64,000 nucleotides of DNA from Tragulus kanchil (GCA_022376925.1 JAIOJX010000006.1:62023394-62087393), one strand, 5' to 3'; shown: positions 35,400 through 47,825, numbered from the stretch's first letter. The notes: generated from the sequence alone by a model not told the origin. Numbers and translations are program-made.

Positions 35400-36460
35400 T
35401 GTATAAGTCCCTTTCACACTTGTTGTAAGGCTGGTTTGGTGTGACTAAATTCGTTTAATTTTTGCTTATCTGTGAAGCTTTTGATTTCTACATCCATTTT
35501 GAAGGAGATCCTTGCAGGGTAGAGGATTCTTGGTTTCAGATTATTCTCTTTTAGCTGTTTAAATATGCCCTGCCATTCCCTTCTGGCCTGCAGAGTTTCT
35601 GTTGAAAGATCAGCTGTTAAACGTATGGGCTTTCCCTTGCATGTCATAGTTGCTTTTCCCTTGCTGCTTTGAGAATTCTGTCCTTGTGGTTAATTTGTGT
35701 TAGCTTCATTAGTATGTTTCTTGGTGTGTTTCTTTTCGAGTTGATTCTGTATGGTACTTTTTGCACTTCTTGGACTTGATTGACTATTTCTTTTCCCATG
35801 TTGGGGAAATTTTCAACTATAATCTCTTCAAAAATTATCTCATAGCCTTTATTTTTTTTCTTCTTCTTCTGTAACCCCTGTAAGTCGAATATTGGTGCAT
35901 TTGATATTATCCCAGAGGTCTCTGAGGCTGTCCTCTTCTCTTTTCATTCTTTGAGCTAGATTCTGTTTTTCAGCAGTTGCTTCCACCATTCTGTCTTCCA
36001 GCTCACTTATCCGGTCTTCTGTCTCAGGTACGCTGCTCTTGATTCCTTCTCCAGTGTTTTTCAGTTCAGCAATTGAATTTTTTGTGTCTGTTATTTTTTT
36101 AATAAGTTCTTGTATTTCTTTATTCAGTGTGTTGTGTCTTCCAATTTCTCTAACATTCTGTTTTCAGTGTCTTTGATCATCTTTACTATCATTCTTCTGA
36201 ATTCACTTTCAGAAAGTTGGTCTAAATCTTATTTGTTGATTTGAACTTGCATGTTTGCAGATTGTTCCTTCACTTGTTTGGTATTTCTCTGCTGTTTCGT
36301 TGTTAATATTAATTTTTTCAACTAACTTTGTTTGTGATTTCCTTTTCCCAGGCTTTGTGTTACGTCTGTCGTTGTTTGTTTTTTGGATGGGGCTTCTTAT
36401 TCTTGGTGATTCTGGTGATTGTATGATGTCAGGACTTGCATACAAGTGCTTGCCTCTGTT
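35400..36460 (-). pseudogene. L1A ORF1 remnant
   Basis: ORF1 of L1 encodes an RNA-binding, coiled-coil chaperone. The C-terminal part is seen at 35414-35647, with RLTADLSTETLQARREW and a downstream RISFKMDVEIKSFTD. A weak N-terminal part is at 36209-36445. The middle is broken by frameshifts. It aligns in layout with the better kept L1B ORF1 at 42822-43597. Confidence 0.7.
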
Positions 36461-36489
36461 GGTGTTCTCACTGTTTACTGCTCCCTAGT

Positions 36490-38390
36490 GTTAGGTGTTC
36501 TCTGGTATTGTAGAATTTTGAAATCAGTGCTCCCTCCCTAAAGTCCCGGGGCTTGTTGCCTCACCAGGGAATGAATGTTTCATGGCTGGTTTGCTATGGC
36601 GTTAAATGATATTAAAACATATATACGTGAATGAGATATAGCAGGTATACCTTTGACAAATTGCAATTAAATATTATCCAAGTACTGTCTAGCATACTGA
36701 ATTATACACGCAATCATATATAGCTGTAACATATCCCAAACATTCCAACCAAAAATACTGTACAATACGTTAGTACAGCGAATAGAGAAAGCCAAGAATA
36801 ATATCCACCAGTTAATAACCAAACTAATTAGAGCACAAATTGGAGAATAGTGCTAAAGCGAGGTCCCCATTGGGGATAAGGCTATGAGGAAAGAACAGAC
36901 TAAGAAATATGGTAGGAAAAGGGAAAAAGAGAAAGGGAGGATAGACGAGAAAAATAGAATAATTATTCAAAATTAAATATAGGGAGATTAAGATTTGTAT
37001 GTCTTAGAGTTTAGTGCTGTAGGAAAAGAGCATCAGAGAAAGCAAAGAAAGAGTTATAGAGGAAGTAGTAGTACAAATAAAAAATTTAAAAATTAAAACA
37101 GAGATAAGTATATAGAAAAATAGAGAAAAACAAAGCAAAAACATTAAAACCAGCAAAACCCCCACAGAACCATGAAAGGCGAATATGGAAACAGAAGCGT
37201 ATACAAAAATAAAATGTGTGGTTTAAAAGGAAACAGAAAAACAAATTATGTAAACTTGAATATATTCAGTCTTACTGGTAAGATTAGTAGCTTTAATAGA
37301 ATTCAATGGAGGAAACAAACAAACAACACACCCAGACCCCCCCTCCAACACACACACAAATAGGGGGGGTCTGAGTGGGTTTGAAAAAAAGGGGAAAAAT
37401 AATTAAAAAACAAAATAAAATAAAACCAAACAAAGCAATAAAATGATTGAGAAATAAAATGAAATTTTAAAAATCCAGCCAGCCGTAACTCCAGCTTCAG
37501 ACAAAGCATTAAGATAGTGTTTATGTTCTTCTATCTCTTGCTGACTATTCAGGAATTATCAGTCTTTTTCTTGACTCTGGTAGTGGTTGGATCTGAAGAT
37601 CTCTTTTACTGCTTGTTTATTTCAGAAATAAAAGGCCCGCCCAAGCTGGCCCTGGGAGTTTCTTAATCCAAATCCCTTTTCTTGTTGGGTGGAGTTAAAT
37701 TCCCTCCCTGTAGTTTGATCAGAAGCCCTATAGTTTGACCAGCAGCCAAACTACAGTAGGGAAAATGATGTCTCTGTCACAAAGGATTTATTCCCACACG
37801 CTCTATGAGAAGCACTTCTGCAGTGACCCCGACCCTGCTGCAGGCCACTGTTGACCCACGCCACAGTGGGAGACATCAGATTACTCAGAGGTGAGTCTAG
37901 CTCAGTCTCATGCAGAATCGCTAGTCCCCACTCCCGGATCATGGTGTGCACAGAGTTTCCAGTCCTCCTTGGTGGCTCTATGATGGGGTTAATGGTAACC
38001 TCCTTCAAAGGGAACTTAGTGCCATCCTTCTGGGGACTGCTCAAGGGCATTCTAGCTCAAGGGGGCACTTGGACCCTCCAAAGGAGGTCTGGTTCAGTCC
38101 CTTGTGGGCGTCACCGCTCCTTTCCTGGGTTTTGATATGCATCAGGCTTTGCACCTTTGGCCCACCCAGTCTCTCTGGCGAGTATGTGGTTTGACTTTTA
38201 AGAGCACGATTGCACCCTTCTTACCTTCTTATTTTGGCTTCTCCTTTGTTCTTTGATGTGGGGAATCTTTTTTGTGATCAGATCCAGCCTCCTCCTGTCG
38301 ATGATTTTTCAGAAACTCATTGCAATTTATGCAGTTTTGCAGAAGAGATATGTGCACGTGTTTCTACACTGCCATCTTAGATTCACCTCT
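36490..38390 (-). other. L1A 5' UTR region
   Basis: AT-rich, A-biased sequence at about 36600-37480 is followed by a more GC-balanced block at 37600-38390 ending at the L1A 5' terminus. In L1 biology this region holds the internal promoter. I see no preserved regulatory motif that I can name. Open frames at 37751-38194 are not recognisable proteins. Confidence 0.6.
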
Positions 38391-38404
38391 CCTTAATAGG
38401 TTTA
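38391..38404. repeat. Left target-site duplication of L1B
   Basis: 'ccttaataggttta' is followed directly by a T/A-rich tract (38405-38460), the antisense poly(A) tail of L1B. The same 14 bp recur at 46861-46874. The outer 'cc' could be shared with the element end. Confidence 0.85.
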
Positions 38405-38766
38405 TTTTTTTATTTTTTATTATTTTATTTTATTTTATTTTATTTTTATTCTTTATTTTAAAGGTTTTACAGAGTTTTGTTGTTCACAGACATGTATGTT
38501 CCCAGATCAGTCATATGCATATCCCTGGTCCCAACCCCTCCCTCCAGTTCCCCCCTTCCCATCCCTCTGGACCATTGCCCAAGGTGATTGTAGGTACTCC
38601 TATTCCCTTAGAACAATGACAATAGCTATCTTTTCCACACATGACAGTATAGGTTTCCATGTTACTCCCTCCATGCCTCCCCCTCCATATTTCTTCCCCA
38701 AAATGTCCCTATGTCTATGCTCTGTTTTTCCATGAGTACCCTGAGTGTGTTATCAAGACCATGCTA

Positions 38767-41700
38767 CTAGATTCCATATATGTGTGTTAGTATACTGTAT
38801 TTGTCTTTCTCTTTTTGACTTACTTCACTTTTTATGATAGGTTCTAGAGCTAGCCTCTTCATTAGGACTGAGTCTTCTGCATTTCTTTTAACAGCTGAGT
38901 AGTATTCCATTGTATATATGTACCAGAGCTTCTGGATCCATTTATTCATCGATGGGCATTTAGGTTGCTTCCATGTTCTAGCTATTGTTTAGAGAGCTGC
39001 AATGAACATTGGGGTACAGGTGCTTCTTTCAGTTTTGGTATCATCATGATTAAGCCTAATAGTGGGATTGCTGGGTCATAGAGTGCTTCTATTTTTAGTT
39101 TTTTAAGGAATCTCCATACCGTCTTCCATAGAGGTTGTAACAGTTTGCATTCCCACCAGCAATGCAAGAGGGTTCCCATTTCTCCGAACCCTCTCCAGGA
39201 TTTATTGTCTGTCGATTTATTAATGATTGCCATTCTGACAGGTGTGAGGTGGTATCTCATTATAGTTTTGATTTGCATTTCTCTAATGATAAGCGAGGTT
39301 GAGCATCATTTCATGTGCTTTTGGGTCATCTGTATGTCCTCTTTGGAGAGGCGTCCCTTTAGATCTTTTTCCCATTTTTTGATTGGTTGTTCGTTTTTCC
39401 TGTGCTGAGTTGTCTGAGTTGTTTATAGATTTTGGAGATTAATTCTTTGTCTGTTGTTTTATTTGCTATGAATTTCTCCAACTCTGTGGGCTGTCTATTC
39501 ATCTTTTTTGTAATTTCATTTGCTGGACAAAAGCATTTAAGTTTAATTCTTCCTTTCCAATCTGGATTCCTTTGATTTCTTTCTCTTCTCTTATTGCTGT
39601 TGCTAGGACTTCCAGGACTATATTGAATAATAGTGGTGAAAGTGGACACCCCTGTCTTGTTCCTGATCTTAGAGAGAATGCTTTCAGTTTTTCACCGTTG
39701 AGGATAATGTTCGCTGTGAGCTTCTCATAGATGGCTTTCACTATGTTGAGATAGGTTCCTTCTATGCCCATTTTCTGAAGAATTTTTATCATAAATGGGT
39801 GTTGTACTTTGTCGAAGGCTTTTTCTGCATCTATTGAGATGATCACGTGATTTTGTTTCTCAATTTGTTGATACGGTGTATCACATTGATATTGTGGATA
39901 TTGAAGAATCCTTGCATGCCTGGGATGAACCTGACTTGATCATGATGTATGAGTTTTTTGATACGTCATTGAGTTCTATTTGCTAGGATTTTGTTGAGGA
40001 TCCTGGCATTTAAGGTCATCAGATAAACTGGTCTGGACTTTTCCTTTTTTGTGTTGTATTTGCCTGGTTTGTGTATCAGGGTGATGGTGGCCTCGTAGAA
40101 TGTGTTTGGAAGTTTTCCTTCCGTATGATTTAGGTTGCTAGCTATTGTTTAGAGAGCTGCAATGAACATTGGGGTACAGGTGCTTCTTTCAGTTTTGGTA
40201 TCATCATGATTAAGCCTAATAGTGGGATTGCTGGGTCATAGAGTGCTTCTATTTTTAGTTTTTTAAGGAATCTCCATACCGTCTTCCATAGAGGTTGTAA
40301 CAGTTTGCATTCCCACCAGCAATGCAAGAGGGTTCCCATTTCTCCGAACCCTCTCCAGGATTTATTGTCTGTCGATTTATTAATGATTGCCATTCTGACA
40401 GGTGTGAGGTGGTATCTCATTATAGTTTTGATTTGCATTTCTCTAATGATAAGCGAGGTTGAGCATCATTTCATGTGCTTTTGGGTCATCTGTATGTCCT
40501 CTTTGGAGAGGCGTCCCTTTAGATCTTTTTCCCATTTTTTGATTGGTTGTTCGTTTTTCCTGTGCTGAGTTGTCTGAGTTGTTTATAGATTTTGGAGATT
40601 AATTCTTTGTCTGTTGTTTTATTTGCTATGAATTTCTCCAACTCTGTGGGCTGTCTATTCATCTTTTTTGTAATTTCATTTGCTGGACAAAAGCATTTAA
40701 GTTTAATTCTTCCTTTCCAATCTGGATTCCTTTGATTTCTTTCTCTTCTCTTATTGCTGTTGCTAGGACTTCCAGGACTATATTGAATAATAGTGGTGAA
40801 AGTGGACACCCCTGTCTTGTTCCTGATCTTAGAGAGAATGCTTTCAGTTTTTCACCGTTGAGGATAATGTTCGCTGTGAGCTTCTCATAGATGGCTTTCA
40901 CTATGTTGAGATAGGTTCCTTCTATGCCCATTTTCTGAAGAATTTTTATCATAAATGGGTGTTGTACTTTGTCGAAGGCTTTTTCTGCATCTATTGAGAT
41001 GATCACGTGATTTTGTTTCTCAATTTGTTGATACGGTGTATCACATTGATATTGTGGATATTGAAGAATCCTTGCATGCCTGGGATGAACCTGACTTGAT
41101 CATGATGTATGAGTTTTTTGATACGTCATTGAGTTCTATTTGCTAGGATTTTGTTGAGGATCCTGGCATTTAAGGTCATCAGATAAACTGGTCTGGACTT
41201 TTCCTTTTTTGTGTTGTATTTGCCTGGTTTGTGTATCAGGGTGATGGTGGCCTCGTAGAATGTGTTTGGAAGTTTTCCTTCCTGTTCAATTTTTTGAAAG
41301 AGTTTTAGAAGGACAGGCATTAGCTCTTCTTTAAATGTTTGGTAGAATTCGCCTATGAAGCCATCTTGCCCTGGGCTTTTAGTTTGGGGTAGATTGTTGA
41401 TCACAAATTTGATTTCTGAGCTTGTGATTGGGTTGTTCAACGTTTCTGTTTCTTCCTGGCTCAGTCTTGGGAGTTTAGTCTTCTCTAAGAAACTGTCCAT
41501 TTCTTCCAGGTTGTCCAGTTTGTTGCCATAGAGTTGTTCATAAGAGTCTCTTATAATCCTTTGGATTTCTGCATTATCTATTGTAATCTCTTCTTTTTCA
41601 TTTTTGATTTTGGTGATCTGGTTCTTCTCTCTCTTTTTCTTAATGAGTCTGGCCAGTGGCTTGTCAATTTTGTTTACCTTTTCAAAGAACGAGATTTTTG

Positions 41701-42760
41701 TTTTATTTAATTTTACTATAGTTTCTTTCATTTCTTTCTCATTTATTTCTGCTCTAGTCTTTATAATTTCTCTTTTTCTGTGGGCTTTGGGGTGTTTCTG
41801 TTCTTCTTTCTCCAACTGTTTTAAGCAGAGGGTTAGGTTTTCTGCTTCATAGTTTCCTAGTCTCTTGAGGTGGGATTGTATTGCTATAAATTTCCCTCTT
41901 AGAACTGCTTTTGTGGTATCCCATAGGTTTTGCATGGTCGTGCATTCATTATCATTTTCTTCTAGGAATTTTTAAATTTCTCCTTTGATTTCCTCAGTAA
42001 TCAGTTGGTTTTTTAGGTATGTGTTGTTTAATCTCCATGTGTTTTTGTTTTTAGCGGTTTTATTCCTGTAGTTGATCTCTAGTCTCTTTGCATTGTGGTC
42101 CGAGAAGATGGTTGATATAATTTCAGTTTTCTTGAATTGACTGAGGTTAGATTTGCGGCCCAAGATGTGGTCTATCTTGGAAAATGTTCCATTAGCACTT
42201 GAGAAGAAGATGTATTCCTCTTTTGGATGGAACGTCCTAAAGATGTCGATGAGGTCCATCTTTTCTGGTGTGGCATTTAAGGCTTGTGTTTCCTTATTAA
42301 TTTTCTGTTTGTTTGATCTATCCATTGGTGTGAGAGGAGTGTTAAAGTCTCCTACTATTACTGTGTTATTATTGATTTCTTCTTTTAAGTCTGAAAGTAT
42401 CTGTCTTATGTATTGAGGTGCCCCTGTGTTGGGTGCGTAGATGTTCATGACTGTTATGTCTTCCTCTTGGATAGATTCCTTAGTCATGATGTAGTGTCCT
42501 GCTTTGTCTCTTTACTTTAAAGCCTATTTTGTTTGATATGAGGATTGCTCCTCCAAATTTCTTTTGATTTCCATTTGCATGGAATATCTTTTTCCAGCCT
42601 CTCACTTTCAGTCTATGAGGGTCTCTAGGTCTGAAGTGGGTCCCTTGTAAACAGCATATATATGGGTCATGTTTCTGGATCCATTCAGCCAGCCTGTGTT
42701 GTTTGGTTGGAGCATTTAGTCCATTTACATACAAAGTAATCATTGATACGAATGTTCCTA
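38767..42760 (-). pseudogene. L1B ORF2 (endonuclease/reverse transcriptase), deleted
   Basis: Pieces in order: endonuclease N-terminus (42480-42743, with CCLQGTHF); endonuclease catalytic part (41972-42487, with GDFN at residues 46-49 and SDHN at 129-132 of that frame); RT linker and fingers (41126-41935, with [13 protein letters not shown]); RT palm (40659-41006, repeated at 39499-39846, with [12 protein letters not shown] and [13 protein letters not shown]). Immediately after GKEEL the frame jumps to the C-terminal region at about 39540 (copy 40700). This skips about 0.95 kb that L1A retains, including FADD. The Cys-rich C-terminus (HCWWECKLL) is at 38982-39278. Not functional. Confidence 0.88.
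38961..41282 (+). repeat. Direct duplication D15 (about 1.15 kb, offset 1160)
   Basis: Copy 1 is 38961-40122 and copy 2 about 40132-41282, within L1B ORF2. Copy 2 begins with a 10-base loss in 'taggttgc-ttccatgttc-tagc' and is then identical. The L1B internal deletion lies inside this unit and is present in both copies, so it is not itself a join error. Confidence 0.9.
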
Positions 42761-42821
42761 TTGTCTTCTTAGAAGTCTGGGGTTTGATTTGTAGGACTTC
42801 TCCTACTCTTGTATTTATTGA

Positions 42822-43597
42822 CTATATCAGGCCCTTTAACACTTGCTGTAGGGTTGGTTTTGTGGTACAGAATTCTTTCAGTTTTTGTCTGTCTGTGAAG
42901 CTTTTGACTTCACCATCAATGCTGAATGAGATTCTTGCTGTGTAGAGAATTCTTGGTTGGAGGTTAGTCTCTTTTAGCCGTTTAAATGTGTCCTGGCATT
43001 CTCTTCTTGCCTGCAGGGTTTCTGTTGAGAGATCCGCAGTAAGACGTATGGGGTTTTCTTTATATGTTATTTGTTGTTTACTCCTAGCTACTTTTAGTAA
43101 TCTGTCTTTATATTTAGTCTGCGTGAGTTTGATTAGAATGTGCCTTGGTGTGTTTCTTCTGGGGTTTATCCTGTGTGGAACTCTTTGTGCTTCTTGGACT
43201 TGGTTGACTATTTCCTTTCCCATGCTGGGGAAGGTTTCAACCATAGCCTCTTCAAGAATTTTTTTGTATCCTTTCTTCCCCTCTTCTTCCTCTGGAACTC
43301 CTATAATTCTAATGTTAGTGCGTTTGATATTGTCCCATAGGTCTCTGAGGCTATCCTCAGTTCTTTTCATTCTTTTGACTTTGTTCTGTTCCTCACGGTT
43401 ATTTCCACCAGTCTATCTTCCATCTCGCTTATCCGTTCTTCAGCCTCCGATACTCTACTGTTGAGGCCTTCTATTGTATTTTTCAGTTCAGCAATTGAGT
43501 TGGTGGTCTCTATTTGCCTATTTTTCATTTCCTGCATGTCTTTTCTCAATGCACTAATTTCCTCTAATGTTCTGTTTTCTGTGTTTTGCATCCTCAT
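42822..43597 (-). pseudogene. L1B ORF1, one frameshift
   Basis: Two overlapping frames. 43367-43597 encodes a coiled-coil region (heptad-like, with IAELKNTIEGLNSRVSEAEE). 42822-43370 encodes the central and C-terminal RNA-binding domains (TNIRIIGVPEEEE, RRNTPRHILIKL, RLTADLSTETLQARRE). They meet with a single frame change near 43370. The product would be the L1 RNA-binding chaperone. It is the best-preserved protein-coding relic in the window. The + strand frames of 158 and 66 codons here are shadows. Confidence 0.85.
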
Positions 43598-44063
43598 TAG
43601 TATAGTTTTTTTTGAATTCTAGTTCAGATAATTTGTCTATCTCCTCCTCTGTCATTTGAAGCTGTGTTTCTCTAGCTTGGTCCTTCATTTGTGCAGTGTT
43701 TCTCTGTCATTTCATTGATAGGTTAGTTTTTGTTTCTTTGTGTGTGTCTCCGTGTATGGAGTTGTTTTCCCCACCAGGCTTCTTGGTTGAATTCTCCCTT
43801 CCTTTGGGTTTCTGTCCTTGTAGAAGGTTTCAGTGGTTTGTGTCTTGGCTGGTGTTAGGTCTTGTGTACAGGTGAATAATCTCTACTGTTGTATGTTCTT
43901 TGCTAGTGTGGGGTCTTGGAATCAGGGCTTCCACTCTGAGGATCCTTGGTTTGATGATTGGTCAGGGGGTGTAGGCTCTATGTCTGGTTTGCTACGGTGT
44001 TCCATGATATTAGTTCAAATACTAGCATCTGAGGAACAAGAGGTGTATCCCTGATGGGTGACA

Positions 44064-46328
44064 GTGATAAAAGCATGCACATGTTTTCCAAGATAGTCAT
44101 AGTCATAAGATATGACGCATAGACAAAAGATATGATACATACACAGCAATAACCACATCTACCCCATCTTACAGAGAGAACGCATAGGAAATTTCTCTAG
44201 CAAACGATGCAATCAAGATAATACTTGCCCGTTAAGCTCTGAAGTAATTAAAATAGTGCCTAGAAAAATAGATCCGGGGCAAGGTCCTGGCTTGGACTAT
44301 TTCATTGAAAGCAATTTTTAACTAAAACATGTGTTGGGGGTGATGAAGAGGAGACTGTATGGGTAATGAGAAAGAATAGATTTGTCTTGGAAGGATTTTG
44401 TAGAGTTATGTATCCAGGTTAGTGTGTTGTATTGTTTAGTGTAGCTGGAAGACAATAGTGGAGACAGGAAGGTAGGAAATGTTTATCTAGAGAATATTGG
44501 TAGCTAAGAGAAATTTTTACATTTAGAACATAGAGGGAGGAAGCAGTGGCAAAGAGGAAAGAAAATTAGAAATTTCCAAGAATTAAAATTTTAAAAAATT
44601 AGAAATTAAAACAACAACAAAAACAATTAAAAATTAAAAAGGGATGAAGAACAATATGAAGAGACAAAAAACATAAAACAAAAAACAAACAAACAAAAAT
44701 CTGACCAATCAATCAAATAAACAGAACTGTCCACAACAAATAAACAAACAAAAAGCTAAATATTGTCCCTGGTTTTTATCCTATCATCTGTCTGGTGGTG
44801 CTCTCGATGGTGTTGTCTTGATGATGTAGCCGTTCCTTTACAGCACTGGTTGCTGTGGTTTGTTTTCAGCCAAATACTGGCTTTGCTGCAAGCTCAGGTG
44901 CTGGCCTGGGTGGCGGGCTGATCCCAGTCTGTCGGGCGTGTGGGCGGCGTGTGCAGTTCCCTGTTGGGGCAGTGGGGGTGAGGGGCACCCCGGCTCTGCC
45001 ACACACCTGCCGGTAGCCTCCAATACCTGCCCTTCTCCCAGCTTCCTCCGCTGTGTGTGTAGCTATGGGGGTTCATGGGCTCATCCGCCACTGGCATGCA
45101 CGCACTGCCAGTTACACATCCAAGTCCCAAAGGCAGACACAAGCTTTCCTGTCTGGCTCGAGCCCGGTCCCTGTCAAGGGCCTCCCCAATCCGTGGGTGA
45201 TAAAAGCATGCACATGTTTTCCAAGATAGTCATAGTCATAAGATATGACGCATAGACAAAAGATATGATACATACACAGCAATAACCACATCTACCCCAT
45301 CTTACAGAGAGAACGCATAGGAAATTTCTCTAGCAAACGATGCAATCAAGATAATACTTGCCCGTTAAGCTCTGAAGTAATTAAAATAGTGCCTAGAAAA
45401 ATAGATCCGGGGCAAGGTCCTGGCTTGGACTATTTCATTGAAAGCAATTTTTAACTAAAACATGTGTTGGGGTGATGAAGAGGAGACTGTATGGGTAATG
45501 AGAAAGAATAGATTTGTCTTGGAAGGATTTTGTAGAGTTATGTATCCAGGTTAGTGTGTTGTATTGTTTAGTGTAGCTGGAAGACAATAGTGGAGACAGG
45601 AAGGTAGGAAATGTTTATCTAGAGAATATTGGTAGCTAAGAGAAATTTTTACATTTAGAACATAGAGGGAGGAAGCAGTGGCAAAGAGGAAAGAAAATTA
45701 GAAATTTCCAAGAATTAAAATTTTAAAAAATTAGAAATTAAAACAACAACAAAAACAATTAAAAATTAAAAAGGGACGAAGAACAATATGAAGAGACAAA
45801 AAACATAAAACAAAAAACAAACAAACAAAAATCTGACCAATCAATCAAATAAACAGAACTGTCCACAACAAATAAACAAACAAAAAGCTAAATATTGTCC
45901 CTGGTTTTTATCCTATCATCTGTCTGGTGGTGCTCTCGATGGTGTTGTCTTGATGATGTAGCCGTTCCTTTACAGCACTGGTTGCTGTGGTTTGTTTTCA
46001 GCCAAATACTGGCTTTGCTGCAAGCTCAGGTGCTGGCCTGGGTGGCGGGCTGATCCCAGTCTGTCGGGCGTGTGGGCCGCGGCGTGTGCAGTTCCCTGTT
46101 GGGGCAGTGGGGGTGAGGGGCACCCCGGCTCTGCCACACACCTGCCGGTAGCCTCCAATACCTGCCCTTCTCCCAGCTTCCTCCGCTGTGTGTGTAGCTA
46201 TGGGGGTTCATGGGCTCATCCGCCACTGGCATGCACGCACTGCCAGTTACACATCCAAGTCCCAAAGGCAGACACAAGCTTTCCTGTCTGGCTCGAGCCC
46301 GGTCCCTGTTCAGCAATCCGTGGGTGAC
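44064..46328 (+). repeat. Direct duplication D16 (about 1.13 kb, offset 1132-1133)
   Basis: Copy 1 is 44064-45196 and copy 2 is 45197-46328, in the L1B 5' UTR. Differences: one G fewer in a G-run in copy 2, 'gggatgaag' against 'gggacgaag', a 3-bp insertion in the GC-rich part ('gggcggcg' against 'gggccgcggcg'), and extra bases just before the join at about 45174-45188. They meet over a shared 'gtgggtga'. Confidence 0.9.
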
Positions 46329-46860
46329 TTCAGCACGTCACCCACTAGGAGTGTTTGAACTTCCCGGTGCCAGGAGGAAAGTCGCGATTTTCGCCCGGGC
46401 AAGCTGCGCGATTTTCGCACTGGACACTCGCTTCCGGCTCCAAGTCTCTAGGCAGCACTCCGCGGGGAACTTTCCAATTGCGTTCCACCAGGCCCTACTC
46501 CAGTATCCTATCTTCACAGTGTCTTAATTTCTGCCAGTGATCCGGGTGGATTCTTGGAATTTTCGTGCTGATCGCTGCTCTCTCTCCCCGGACTCTCCGC
46601 TCAGGCCTGCTTTTAGGGCACTTGCTGACGCTCTCTGTTGGTGTGGTTCAGTGTGGGGGTTAGGATAGCGGGTTCTCAGAAGACTAGCTCTGGGAAAGTT
46701 CTGGCTGTTCCCTCTTTGACCCTCTCAGACCTAAGGAGTTCTTCTGTTGTCTAGCGGCTGGTTTGTTGGTGGTGTTTCATTTCTTGATTGGTTCCGGTGA
46801 TTCTGTTGGGGAGCTGGTGAAATCTTCCCCTCATTCCTCCACCATCTTGGCTCCGCCTCC
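46329..46860 (-). promoter_or_regulatory. CpG-rich 5' end of L1B (likely L1 promoter region)
   Basis: The 5'-most sequence of L1B, with clustered CpGs at 46380-46450 and 46555-46610, unlike the AT-rich surroundings. In L1 elements the internal promoter lies here. That it is the promoter is inferred from position; no transcription signal is proven. Confidence 0.5.
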
Positions 46861-46874
46861 CCTTAATAGGTTTA
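46861..46874. repeat. Right target-site duplication of L1B
   Basis: 'ccttaataggttta' matches 38391-38404 exactly and continues as 'aatgcatataaac', the original flank on the 5' side of L1A. Confidence 0.85.
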
Positions 46875-47449
46875 AATGCATATAAACATGAGGTAGAATA
46901 TTAGCACAAAGATAACGTCCTGGTTCTTGTTTCTTTAACAGTTCTTTGAAATTTACAATAATTTCTTGGATAAGTATTTTATATGGTAATATAGGTTACA
47001 TATCTGTAACATATGTAATGACTAAACAACTGTTTTCAATGTAAAGAAATCATCAAATATTTCTATTCTAAATATTCATTATCTTTAATTCATTCCCTAT
47101 CAATTAAATACCCATCAAGAAAATAATTGAGGTTTAGAAAAATATGGAAAAGTTACATATTTAATTTATGAATGGTTAATAGAGAAGATTTCTAATATTT
47201 CTAATATAGCAATAAATAAAATATAGAAATGTCTTTCTGTTTCCTAATCATCTTTCTGAGGCTATCAGTTTAGAATTGGATATATATATTTTGAAATACA
47301 TTATAAAATGGACTAATATTCCAACTGTTTTTGTTGCTTTTACCTCAGAGCACTTTCCTTATAGAAAGCTCAGAATATTAAAGGCAATTTTGTAATGTAT
47401 AATTCTGTCAAACCAAAGGCACAGTCCCTTGTGGGTCTCAAAATCTAGA
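46875..47449. other. Anonymous AT-rich sequence
   Basis: Nothing recognised. No open frame of note and no clear repeat. Confidence 0.5.
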
Positions 47450-47638
47450 GACGTTTTGTGAAGTAAAGTCACTCATTCATGTCCAACTGCACTGTCCATG
47501 GAATTGTCCAGTAACGAATATTAGAATGGGTAGTCTTTCCCTTTTCCAGGAGATCTTCCCTACTCAGTGTTATCAAACCCAGGTCTACCTCATTGAAGGC
47601 TAATTCTTTACAATCTGAGTCACCAGGAAAGCCCTGAG
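47450..47638 (-). mobile_element. Bov-tA SINE, antisense
   Basis: Diverged copy. + strand wording is 'gaagtaaagtcactcattca', 'ccatggaattgtccagtaac' and 'ctgagtcaccaggaaagccc' at the head end. Confidence 0.75.
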
Positions 47639-47825
47639 ACCTTTTAGGAAAATAAAATTTTTTAAATGGTGAAATAATAAATAAAACTATAAAGCTATAA
47701 TATGAATATATTCACAGTAGAAGATAGATTTTCAATAAAAGATGTAAGACACCGAAAAGCAGAAATGGAAAGCTGTTGTGGGTCATTCATTATACCCTTC
47801 ATCGCAGCAATGGGGTAAATTTATT

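Larger units (their letters stand above)
28485..38390 (-). mobile_element. L1 LINE 'L1A', antisense, near full length, defective
   Basis: Reads right to left. The 5' end is near 38390 ('gccatcttagattcacctct' on the + strand). The 5' UTR covers about 36490-38390, ORF1 about 35400-36460, ORF2 about 28850-35310 and the 3' UTR 28485-28850. Duplications D12-D14 inflate it by about 3.2 kb; without them it is about 6.7 kb. An internal deletion removes half the endonuclease (see the ORF2 entry). I see no clear poly(A) tail or target-site duplication of its own at the 28.48 kb end. Confidence 0.85.
38405..46860 (-). mobile_element. L1 LINE 'L1B', antisense, intact 5' end, defective
   Basis: Reads right to left. 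The 5' terminus is at 46860 ('ccaccatcttggctccgcct' on the + strand, a typical ruminant L1 start). A GC-rich 5' UTR lies at about 43800-46860, ORF1 at 42822-43597, ORF2 at about 38767-42760, then a 3' UTR and a (TTTTA)n-type tail at 38405-38460. Flanked by a 14-bp target-site duplication whose right edge reads 'ttta/aa', a good L1 endonuclease site. D15 and D16 inflate it by about 2.3 kb; the real insert is about 6.2 kb. A deletion of about 0.95 kb in ORF2 removes the FADD box. Confidence 0.9.

Noticed and set aside
42988..43464. 158-codon + strand frame
   Set aside because: Antisense shadow of the L1B ORF1 RNA-binding and coiled-coil region.
44838..46327. GC-rich block as a host CpG-island promoter
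   Set aside because: It lies within the L1B 5' UTR, bounded by the L1 terminus and target-site duplication, so the CpG content is that of the L1.
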